Part shown: positions 34,965-45,023 of the stretch, in pieces
Layout: the number at the start of each line of letters is the position of its first letter
Position numbering within the stretch: the first letter of the stretch is position 1
Source: Gyrodactylus bullatarudis
Lineage: Eukaryota; Platyhelminthes; Monogenea; Gyrodactylidea; Gyrodactylidae
Reading direction: 5' to 3'
Length of the DNA: 64,000 nucleotides
NCBI GenBank assembly: GCA_012064415.1
Contig: SSNU01000012.1
Coordinates: 1 to 64,000, forward strand
Program-made: the position numbers and the translations under genes
Notes under the pieces: generated by a model
Seen by the model: the letters and a program-made list of their open reading frames with translations, nothing else
Told to the model about the DNA's origin: nothing
The model's database searches: none

Positions 34965-35237
34965 TTATAAAACACTGATACCTTCGTGGAAAGATTTAGG
35001 GATGATATTTGATTTGACTGCAAGTCTGTTGATAGCATCATCAGATTCTCCCATAGCTCTAATATTACCAGCAATATCAAAAGTGTGGTATTTACCATTG
35101 AATCTGCCTGTTTGAGGATCTAGGTCAACGAATCTGATTTGGATTGAAGCATGGTCTTTGGCGCCAATCAATTGATTGCTTGTTGTGCATCTTCTAGGCT
35201 TGTAAATGTCGACAAATTGACCTTCGTTATTCTGCAT
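34965..35237 (-). CDS. RPS21: 40S ribosomal protein S21 (eS21)
   Basis: 90 residues in one exon; the usual animal length is about 83. Conserved signatures: MQNNEGQFVDIYKPRRC, SNQLIGAKDHASIQ, DPQTGRFNG, and AMGESDDAINRLA. It is a component of the 40S subunit. Compared with most animals it is strikingly diverged (PRRCTTSNQ instead of the usual PRKCSASNR, and FDIAGNIRAMG instead of YAICGAIRRMG), and it carries a short C-terminal extension (FHEGISVL). The start is the only ATG ahead of the conserved N-terminus. AATAAA overlaps the stop on the minus strand (34965-34960). Its intact frame argues for a functional gene. Confidence 0.95.
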   Translation of the reverse strand: MQNNEGQFVDIYKPRRCTTSNQLIGAKDHASIQIRFVDLDPQTGRFNGKYHTFDIAGNIRAMGESDDAINRLAVKSNIIPKSFHEGISVL

Positions 35238-35902
35238 GTTTGGTAGGATTAATTCAAATTGGTATGTAAATTAAAACACAGTTCAACAATTTAATTAATT
35301 AATCGGAAATTGGTAAATCGTTAAGGCATAATAAAATTTTAATCAATACATTTTATGAATAAAGCTTGCTCTTTGAAAGATAGAAAATGATTTAAAACGT
35401 TTTAAAAAATTTCATAAAAATATTGCTTAAATAACATAGCTACTAAAAAGTATAGTTATGAACTTTGACTAATAGTTTTTCCATGACTCTGAACTTGTAT
35501 TAAGTTGATTGGGTTTCAAGTATTAACCAATAGTATTGGTCCAATAGCAATTACTTTACACATTCAAAATTAACCAATCAAACATGGATTTAATCTTCAA
35601 ACTTTTCATACAAACATATATTATTAGTTGACCATGCAGTGGAAATGATGATAAAATCCAATGATTTAAGAATTTAGCTTCAAGCTCCACTTTTGCTGTG
35701 CGTGATAGTGAAAGGATTTTTTAATTTACTGAATTTAAAAGAAATTGAGAGGAAACAACCAGATTTAATACACTGTGAGTTGTTCAAGTTTTCAATACTC
35801 TAACTACTTAAAAGAATATAGTTACTTGACTTTTCTAATTCAAAATACATCATTCCTTCTTTAGTTAGTAAGCTACTAACTTGATAATTAGTGTCTGATT
35901 AG

Positions 35903-36423
35903 TAGGCCGGTAAAAAGTCGAAATTTGCTAATTTCAGCCATAAAATAAATTGCTCATTTTAGTACTAATGATACTTAAGATTTCAAGTAATCTTTTTTCA
36001 AAAGTGAGATAAAATGTCGAAAATCATTGAATTGTCGATAAAAGTTGATAATTTAATCCATAACTGTAAGAATTCTTTAGATCAATTACTGGTACCGTAA
36101 AAAATTCTTTTCAAAAACTCCTTATTTTCGAATTCATTCAATGAAAATTAAGAAACTTCTTTTTTGTTAATTTACTGACATAAGTGATGCCTACAATAAA
36201 GTGGTTGGCACGCTATGGAGTGGTCTTTCTCTATGCTCAGAAACGTTCTAAAAAAGAACGAATTATTCAAGACAGGCAATCTAGAAGAGCAATTTTATAA
36301 TCGTTTAACTAAATTATTAAATTTAATTTAAAAGGTCCATATCGTCGTTATTTACCCAGAAAACGCTGTCGATTTTATGTCGATTTCGTGAAGTCAAAAA
36401 TGTCGAAAAATTTTACCGGCCCA
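35903..36423. mobile_element. hAT-type MITE with 8-bp target-site duplication
   Basis: Flanked by CTGATTAG at 35895-35902 and 36424-36431. Terminal inverted repeats: TAGGCCGGTAAAA at the left, TTTTACCGGCCCA at the right (one mismatch), continuing as AAGTCGAAATTT against AAAATGTCGAAAAA. Length 521 bp, no transposase. An 8-bp duplication with TAGG-type ends fits the hAT superfamily. Confidence 0.8.
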
Positions 36424-39400
36424 CTGATTAGTTAAAATACGTAAGATTCAATTCCCTGAGCAATACTCAATCAGTATGCACGACGGAGGTTTATTAATAA
36501 GAGTATTTTAACATAAATTTTTGGTTTTGTTAAATGTACTCTGTATTAGCGTAAAAAGTTTTCTATCTGCCACCATAAATTTTGTCGTTTGGGAAATCAA
36601 AACTTTTAAAAGCATTTCTGAGCAAGTTAGGCATAAATAAAGCCTATGTTCTGATTCAACATCAGTATTTAATTGTAGTATGAAAACTCGGATAACTTTT
36701 TAACGATTCTTAGAGGGACCCACTTTTATGTACGTTTGAAATAAAATAAATTTTTTCATGTCTATCGATCATGGAGAAACTATGCAAGTACCTCTATCTA
36801 ATTATATGGAAAAGCATTGGAAAATAATACAATTAGTAATGAATATTTCTCTAGAATAAATAAAATTTCCCCTTCTTCCCTTGTGATCACCTTTATAACA
36901 ATATCAAATTAAATTCAAGATCAAGGAAACATGAACTAAACTAAAGAAACGTTTTTTTGATAAATAAATAGTTTATTCACAAATGAAAAGATTTCCTTTA
37001 GGAATTTCAACTGTTTGATCTGAGGAAAGTAAGGATCCATTGTCATGTATCCTTCACATATAAATAAAGCCAATTTAACCTCATCTGAGTACTTCTGACT
37101 TTTCCCCATAGAAATATGAGTTTTGTATTGAAAGTATTTTTCTACTTTTCTATTTTCAATGAATTTTTACTAATTTCTAACTGAAAACATTGAACGATTC
37201 ACCTCAAGAAATTTCCACTACTTACTCAAAAATTACAACATAAAAAATAATAATTATTATAAATACAGTTTATTCAGTTTAAAATATGAAATGTTAATCA
37301 TTGACAAGGCTTCATCAGATCGAGATCAGAGCCTATATTTTTCTTTTTCTTTTCTCGTTCCAGCATTTATGGCCTGGATCTAATAATTTTTTCGATATCT
37401 TAAATAATTCAAATGATGTCGCCATGTGCATCTGCGGTACTTTATTTATTCTGTTAAAATTTAGATATCTTCTTCTTCCTCTATTTCTTATCAAATTATC
37501 TCAATTTTTTCTAATCCATTGGTAAACAGGAGAGAATTTATTTAGGCTATTTGTACTCTGTTTGTCCTCATACAAAATGAACAGATGATCACAATGTAAT
37601 ACTGAATAGGATATCTGATGAAAATAATAATTTATTCTTCTATTGTATTAAAACAATGTTCACTGGTCTAATCTGATGCAGAAACATTGTCAGGACTTTG
37701 AGATAAGCTTAAATATGCTTGAATGTAAGTGGAAAAGAAATTGGATCAAATAGGTGCAATTTTGCTCAACTGGAAATTCCATCATTGAATTACGTGTCCC
37801 TATTCTAAATGTTTTGAAAATAAATTAAAAATCCTAACTTTGTTTTCATAATGGAAATCTGTTTTCAGAATATGAAGTAATAAATTTTGTATTATTCATA
37901 TATTTGACTTATGATATATTTTTTTTATCTGATCATTACTACTATAAAACATCAGAATTGTTCGATTATTCCAATATCTTTGCCTGAGCGGTTTATTTGA
38001 TCTTCAAGTTGATTTTTATTTTCTAATACGAGTCCATGCTAAACGTAATATCAATTTTGTTTTGCTTATACATAAAGCATTGAGCATTGAGCCCCAACAG
38101 AATAGGGCAAGTCATTATTCATAGAATAATTTTTATACAGACTAGAGTTGAATAGACATTACTAAATTTTATTTCCCTCCAACAATGTTCCATGTGAATA
38201 AATGCTCAATTTTTACTAAGAACCCTATTTCTATTTGAAATATTGCAAAAACTATTAGAAAATATTAATTTTGTAAAATTCATTGAAAAAATCTTATTTT
38301 CCATCGAACTCGAAAACGTATTGTTTTTATAGGAAATAATAATTTATTTAACTATAATGCTTAGTTTTTGATCATTTTCAAAATGAGAATAAGGCTGGGG
38401 AAAGTTGAAAAATTTGGCTATCTCTCATAGACGAAGGTGAAGAAGTATTTAAAAGACGAATCAAAATAATAATAAAACTAACGACCTAAGAGTCACAAAA
38501 TTTTAGCAAAAATCAATTCTTTTACACGAGAGGGAATTTTCATTTTCAGGGTAACTCATTGTGTTCACAATAGCTTCAATTAGAGATGCATTCTTCAAAG
38601 AGAGGAAAAGCTCTTGAAATAAGAGGCAACTTACTTTATTACCAGGTGCCAAGAGAACATTCTTTCAAAATTGATGCCAAGAGAAGAGGGAAAAATATTG
38701 CTATTATTTAAGGTTCTTCTTTTGCTGGATTGTCATGCAAATCGATTGTAAACTGAATGGTTTACCCGATTCTAATTCCTGTTAGGTCTACTCACTTCTC
38801 AAATTAATCGATATCTTTCCACTTTGTTAGGGATACATTAAAAATTAATCTTGAATCATTAAGCCAAAATCGATCTTTTCTTATCCTCAGCTTGGATGTC
38901 ATAATTTATTTCAAGAGTGTTAGCTTAGAATAAATTGATTCAAACCAATGCAATCGTTTCCAAACCAAATTAATTTAAATTGACTTTTAAATTTGAATTT
39001 TAAATCTCTTAAAGTTATTGACAAAGCAAATAATATCATTCGATATTCTGATGCAACACTTTCTTTTAATCTCACAGGAGTTCTATCTCAACGTTCTGAA
39101 AGTATCTTGACCCTCTCGTGTTGAGACAAGTTAGAAGAAAACTTTTTTATAAAATTACACTCAGTTGATAAGCGTTTGTTTCAATATTTCCTATCAGATA
39201 CTCACGATAATTTAGCGTTTCATTTTCATTCTGTTTGATACCATAATTAAGAAGTTCAGATTAATAATTTTGAACCAAGTAGTTCTTCAGAGAGCTGTTC
39301 GGCATAGAATAACTATAACGTTGTTCGCTTGCTTAACTTGTTTAATTTCCATCAGTTTTCGATCAAATAAGCTTTTTAATATTCGTGAATGTTTATTGAA

Positions 39401-39476
39401 TATTAGAATCTGAATTATTAGAGTGATAACTCTGATAATACTATTTAAAATTATTTCGTTCTAGGTAATATATCCC

Positions 39477-39618
39477 TGAGGTTCGTCTTATTTGGTGATG
39501 AACTAGTCTATGTCACTGAATGTTACAGCTGACTAATGGAACCCACCTTGGCTAGTACAAAAGAAGTTTTAACATTCAGCGACATGGGTTAGTTCATTAC
39601 CAAATAAGACGAATCTGA
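39477..39618. repeat. Long imperfect hairpin
   Basis: Arms of about 48 nt: TTCGTCTTATTTGGTGATGA... at 39482 pairs with ...TTCATTACCAAATAAGACGAA ending near 39613. The pairing continues through ATGTCACTGAATGTTA against TAACATTCAGCGACAT. The loop is about 45 nt. It could be a small fold-back transposon relic or a source of structured RNA. Confidence 0.65.
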
Positions 39619-40593
39619 GTACCTAAATATTTAGATTATCCTGATAAAACTAGTTTGGACTCATACAATATTTCGAATACATGTCGTATTCTTCTTTTGG
39701 CGTAAGATCCAACATACTGAGGTAGATAAATAACAGCTTTATAGACTATAACTTATAGTCAGTTTAGATCAAGTTGATGGGAAGAACCCTATGCTTATAT
39801 ATCAAATAGGATAAGAATTTTTTTACTGATTATGCTAATTAAATGAACGATGGAATCCTTCTATTGTTTATCAATAAAATGTAATTGATTAATATATTCT
39901 ATAGGTAAATTTAATTGTCCTGTTAAGAATTTATAATTATCCTTGTTCTTGAATAATCAAGCGTCTTCGATTATAATCACAAGTCAGTATGTTTCAGTCC
40001 TTTTTTTGGAAATTCGATCATAATTGATCTGAAATATTTTTGTTAGATTGATCGCGTGTACCATAATTTAAACAAAATTATTTATTAGAATAAAAAAGAC
40101 GAAGCAACTGACAGATTAGCGATTTTGAAAACAATTTATGCCTGAAAATATTTTTTAATATAAAAATACGGATAGAATTAGTCTGTAAGTATGGTAGGAA
40201 TTTTTCTTTCTAATACGAAAATTCCGTTACATTGTTTATCTGTTCAATAAATTGGTTGAAGATGAATCGAAGAGGAATATGGGTTATAGAGAAATAATTT
40301 ACCCATTGGAATCAAGGCGAATGATTGTACTTTTAAGCAAAGAATAATGTAGCTACATTCTGACAAGAGTCACCTTTAACGAATCAGGCTTAACCTGGAA
40401 ATTGATTATCTCATTGAAATATCTTATAACCCATGAAAATTATCTAAGAGAAGGAATCCAGAAAAGTGATTCAGATAAACATGATTACGTATTACTTTTC
40501 TCAATAAGGTTGATTAATTTAGTACATTTCTCAAGTACGAATAAAATATTGGAGGTGTATTAATTTTGATTATTTCTTTTGGATTTCAGATCA

Positions 40594-42060
40594 ATGAATA
40601 AATTCATCCAAAACTATTTCCTTTTATCAGTGGTGATACTATTCAACTCAAAACTATGCATCCACAGTCATTCTGGAATGGCGATAGATAAAAACTTTAC
40701 AGAAATCCTAGAGGATTCAAAAAAGAATGAGCGACCACGACCTCTCAGTTATCTTGCCATGCACAATGAAACCTTCAAGCTTTTGCATGGAAATTCAAGT
40801 CTCGTGAAAGGAGACACATTAATTGTTGAAGTGAACCTATTCATATACAGTCTTAGTTCAGTTAGTGTCATAGACATGGACTACTCCATAGATGTCCTTC
40901 TTCGTCAACGATGGATGGACCCGAGGTTGATCAACAACTCAACAGAATCAGTTCCTTTGAATTATCTCAAGGACAAACTCTGGACACCAGACTTGTTCTT
41001 CCGCAATGCAAAGTCTGGTGTTGCTCATACAATCACAGTGCCAAATCAATTTCTCTGGGTCAACTCTGAGGGCGTAGTCACATTTAGCCAGAAGATATCC
41101 CTGAAACTTTCATGTAATATGAATCTGGGTAGTTTCCCAATGGACACACAGAGCTGTCTCATTGACATTGGAAGTTATGGCTACAGTAAGAAGAACATGG
41201 ACTTTAGATGGTGGGAGAAAAAGACTTATAATGTCTTGGGTCATTCTTCTGGGGATGAGAAATCCCTTCAACTTCCACAAAATATGACAATTAACGAATT
41301 TGATCATCCGAGAATAGCTCACTGCTATTGTCGAAAGGAGTTCAATTCAACAGGAGACTTTGGATGCTTAATCGGCGTGATAACACTAAAGAGAAAGTTT
41401 GGTTTCTATCTAACATATGCCTATTTACCAAGTTTATTGGTGGTTGTAATCTCATGGCTTTCATTCTTCATTGATCACACTGCCGTTCCAGCCAGAATAT
41501 CAATCGGTCTTTTATGTGTCCTAGCTCTAATGACTCAGATGGCAGCCAATCTTAATTCCCTGCCCAGAGTCTCTTACATAAAGGCAATCGATCTCTGGAT
41601 GTTTTCTTGTCTGGCTTTGGTTGTTTTGTCTTTTCTTGAATTTGCCTTTGTTAATTCAATAAACCGAAAGATGAGCAGAGTGATGAACAAATTCAAAGCT
41701 GAAGAAATCTACACAATAAAGAATCTCCAAGTTGATATGAAACAGTATATTAAAGATTTCTTTGAAAAGAGTCGTGATGAGCTCCCGGATCAACGAAGGG
41801 ATCCAGGTGATGGCATTGATGTTAGAAATTGTCTATTAAGTAAGAAGAATTCAAAGTGTGAATCTATCCAGGATGCCACTTTACGCGAGACAAAAGTATC
41901 TAATTGGACCAGCAAAATTGATATGATATTTGCCCTCTTTTTTCCAATACTTGTCATAATCTTCAACATGGTTTATTGGGGCTATTTTATTGTGTTTGCA
42001 AAGGAGGTCTCAACCATCCCAGATCGCAGTGACATTCATAGTTGTAAAATAGACTATTGA
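40594..42060 (+). CDS. Cys-loop ligand-gated anion channel subunit (GlyR/GluCl class)
   Basis: 488 residues in one uninterrupted exon, with an N-terminal signal peptide (FLLSVVILFNSKL). The extracellular domain has WMDPRL, LWTPDLFFRNAKSG, the Cys-loop (two Cys 14 apart in CNMNLGSFPMDTQSC) and a second, loop-C disulphide pair (CYCRKEFNSTGDFGC) typical of glycine- and glutamate-gated channels. Membrane segments: M1 FYLTYAYLPSLLVVVISWL; M2 starting PARISIGLL, where P-A-R marks anion selectivity; M3 after VSYIKAIDLWM; M4 DMIFALFFPILVIIFNMVYW. The M3-M4 loop is about 120 residues. The usual M2 threonines at 6', 7', 10' and 12' are replaced by L, C, A and M. A good acceptor (TTTGGATTTCAG) ends 4 nt before the ATG, so an untranslated first exon or trans-splicing is likely. 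The ligand cannot be assigned. Confidence 0.92.
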   Translation: MNKFIQNYFLLSVVILFNSKLCIHSHSGMAIDKNFTEILEDSKKNERPRPLSYLAMHNETFKLLHGNSSLVKGDTLIVEVNLFIYSLSSVSVIDMDYSIDVLLRQRWMDPRLINNSTESVPLNYLKDKLWTPDLFFRNAKSGVAHTITVPNQFLWVNSEGVVTFSQKISLKLSCNMNLGSFPMDTQSCLIDIGSYGYSKKNMDFRWWEKKTYNVLGHSSGDEKSLQLPQNMTINEFDHPRIAHCYCRKEFNSTGDFGCLIGVITLKRKFGFYLTYAYLPSLLVVVISWLSFFIDHTAVPARISIGLLCVLALMTQMAANLNSLPRVSYIKAIDLWMFSCLALVVLSFLEFAFVNSINRKMSRVMNKFKAEEIYTIKNLQVDMKQYIKDFFEKSRDELPDQRRDPGDGIDVRNCLLSKKNSKCESIQDATLRETKVSNWTSKIDMIFALFFPILVIIFNMVYWGYFIVFAKEVSTIPDRSDIHSCKIDY

Positions 42061-43781
42061 TGACCAGCTGTTTATTTTCCCGTCTTTGAGAATGAAGAGA
42101 GATGTCAAAGAAAAAAGAATTTTATTGTATTATCTTTCTGAAACTATATTTTTTTCTGGTGTATGCATAATTATTACAAAGACGATAATTCAGTATGTAT
42201 TTACTGTAGTACAAAAGGATTGTAATTTCTTTTGAATTTTGATGATGTAATACACTGTACATTGAAAGAATAAACAAAATGTGTAATTTTATATGACATA
42301 AAAAGTCAGAATTTCAAAATTACTATAAGGTCTTATTCCAATAAACCAATTTCAGGACTTTATTCTCTACCATATTTGGTAGTTCAGCATCAATTTGAAT
42401 AAACTAACATTTTCATGTGTGTTTATTCTTGGAACTTGCTCAGTTACTGAAAGAAAGAAAGAGAGGAAATACTTTCTTCAAGAAAGAATATCATGAGAAA
42501 CTGTCTTTTATCCGTCCACTTGATAGGCCCATGTTTCGATATTTTCAATCTACACATGCTATAATCAAGAGTATTGATTTACAAGGGAAATATATTTATT
42601 TATTGAAGATGGATATAAATACTTTAGCGGGGAATTTATCCAGAATAAATATGGATTTATTACTACGCATTTATGGTTTTATTCGAGAATTACACTAAGT
42701 TTATTATGATTTACAATATAAAACTGAGAAGGGTTCAGATTACAAGTGTCACTAATACAGATTACTAAAGATTTCAGATTCCTGAATTCTGTTTTAGTCT
42801 TTGCTACATAATCTCCATTAGATATCAATGATTGAGAGTCAAAATGCAGAGGTCCCCTCTTTTTTAATGATCCATATTCAGTTCCATAACTTATTCAACT
42901 CAACCGCAATTTGATTTAATGGTTTTTATCAAGTCTATTCGAAACATACAGATTCAAAAAATGAAAATTTAAAGTCCCATCAATTTATTGTTATTCCTAT
43001 GTTAATCCCAATTTTTATTATTTCACTGAAAATTCCAGTGAAACCTTCTGAAGAGCTGAAACAGGGAGAATGAAGCCTTGAGATCTGGATCTAGAATTAA
43101 ATTGACTTTCAACTTTAGAGCCAAGATAAATCAGACAATCAAAATTTGACAAGCAATCAAAAGATTTTTGTTAGTCAAACAAATCATTCTTATCTGAGTA
43201 AAAATATCCAAAACGATTTCTTCACTCAAACATTAATGAAAGATATACAATAGCTTGGATAAATTTTTATCTTGAAAAAATATTCAAAATAAGCCAGTAG
43301 AAAATTACAGATAGATTCTCTCATGTACGTACATAAATTTTGACAAGATTATCTATAACTCTAATGCTGAATAATATTGAATAAACAAAATATATTGCAT
43401 AAATTAATCAAAATTTAAAATCCTCAGAGATATGTATGGATAAAAGACAGACTATTCGAGTTATTTTCTTCTACAGTAAAAACAGCATGCAATACAATCT
43501 TTCATGAACCATAGTTTGAGATATGATTAAAGAAAAATTGGTTCAAGCGATTAGCTGCGAAAAAAATCTCTGCCCCAAAATTTTTCTAAGTTCAAAAATT
43601 ATTCGTGAAAGGTACACCACTGACGCACCATCCTAGTCTACACATCGTACGTATTATTCAACACACGGACTTTCACACCTATTAACAAAGACTTAAGTTA
43701 AATATTATTATATTCAAGACAGCTTTTCAAAAACATAACTAATTTATAAAAATTTAATTTTTTATTCATAATTTATAAAAT
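42061..43781. other. Channel-gene 3' region and intergenic DNA
   Basis: AATAAA at 42269-42274 probably ends the channel transcript, giving a 3' UTR of about 230 nt. A 93-codon open frame at 42417-42698 shows no domain and is probably chance. From 42700 to 43780 I see nothing except a 30-bp stretch at 43570 (ctgccccaaaatttttctaa) shared with the 45-46 kb inverted repeat. Confidence 0.55.
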
Positions 43782-44290
43782 TTACATGTTTCTAGCAAGT
43801 TTTCGAAGTGTTGTTCTAAGGAATATTGTTTTATTATTGTACCTAGCAACAAATGCCTTGATTTTGACATGAGCCTGATGTGGGCTGGAGGATTTGTGTA
43901 TGGATTCCCTCAAAGTTCTCCAGACACGTTCGATGTTGTTGGTATGAACATCAGAATTTTGAGGATTGACATAATGACGCTTATGATTAATTGTTTGATG
44001 GTCATAGCCTAGCAAATTCAGTCCTCTGTAGCCTCTCCACTCGTCTGTGTATATTATGGTCCCTTGAGCAATATTATTCACAATAAATCTGTGAAGGACT
44101 CGTTTATTTCTTTTAGGCACCATCTTCATACGGATTTCCTTAGAGCCTCGACAGATTGCTCCAACTATCCAATAACGTTGATTTCTAAAATATCGACTTC
44201 TATTGTATTTCCTTTTGAATAGATGCATTTCATCTATCTCAATGGTTTCACCAACAGCATGTTCATCAGTAATAATGAAACTGTTGCATA
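43782..44290 (-). pseudogene. Merlin-type (IS1016/ISXO2-like) transposase fragment
   Basis: About 165 residues of the catalytic domain with its natural C-terminal stop. First acidic residue in GETIEIDEMHLFKRKYNRSR, second in TIIYTDEWRGYRGL, then INHKRHYVNPQNSDVHTNNI with the third (ERVWRTLR). This spacing and the NH-x(3)-Y-V motif are diagnostic of Merlin. The N-terminal ~120 residues are missing. The frame opens just after attattattag near 44290, either an acceptor or a truncation point. I found no terminal inverted repeats or target duplication. The frame itself is intact, so domestication cannot be excluded. Confidence 0.75.
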
Positions 44291-44299
44291 TTTTGCTAA

Positions 44300-45020
44300 T
44301 AATAATTACAATAAATAACTTATCATGAATAATAATAAAATTTTTAAAAACTTTGTGTCGTCGCTAGTAAGTAGATAAGAAAAATGTATTGAAATTGTTC
44401 AAAAAAGGTATCAACACTTTTCAAATTTTGCATTGCACGATTATTTCTACACTGAACATGTTGATTCCAAAAATATATTCATACTGGTCTCCCAATCAAA
44501 TGCGTACGAGGGTGCTAATGTTTATTTCACATTAGACAGAGTCAGTCAAAGTTATACGTTAATGATTAACGGTTAATCCTATTTCTAAACAAACTATCCT
44601 TACCATGAATGCTGTTATTTTAGGGGCTTAGTGTCTCAAATTTACTTTCTGAACTCGTGAGTATTACTTCCAATTTTATTTCAATTACATTGCAATTACC
44701 ATCATTTGAGGATACAAATATCACGTTGAAAAAGCGCAGTCTACCTTTTGGCCCAAGAGTCTTGGGATGTAGAAAGATCCTTTTTTATCTTGAAGAATTT
44801 TATTATTGATAAAATTTATTTTTCTATTTGTCCTATATTTTTTTCATTAAGTCCTAATTTTTGTAATTGCCTAAATTTTAGGGTCCTAAAAAAAGGCAAT
44901 GGCGTCCTATTTTTAACTTATTTATTACTTATTTATTTATAACTTATTTTAACTTATTATTAATTTTATAATTCTCAAGACTTTCAACTGAATTTTCAAT
45001 TTTCTTGTAGATGGTAAAAA
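44300..45020. other. Non-coding stretch upstream of the inverted repeat
   Basis: AT-rich. Contains the inverted copy (44805-44893) of the repeat at 23095-23180. An open frame at 44748-44942 translates this repeat and is not a gene. Confidence 0.5.
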
Positions 45021-45023
45021 AAT

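Larger units (their letters stand above)
35238..40593. other. Intergenic region between RPS21 and the channel gene
   Basis: 5.4 kb of AT-rich DNA. It contains one hAT-type MITE (35903-36423) and one long hairpin (39477-39618). A 74-codon open frame at 37301-37525 is low-complexity and hydrophobic with no recognisable domain. Part of this region may hold upstream untranslated exons of the channel gene. Confidence 0.6.

Noticed and set aside
42417..42698. 93-residue open frame downstream of the channel gene
   Set aside because: No recognisable domain, lies after the channel's poly(A) signal and shows no splice sites or coding composition.
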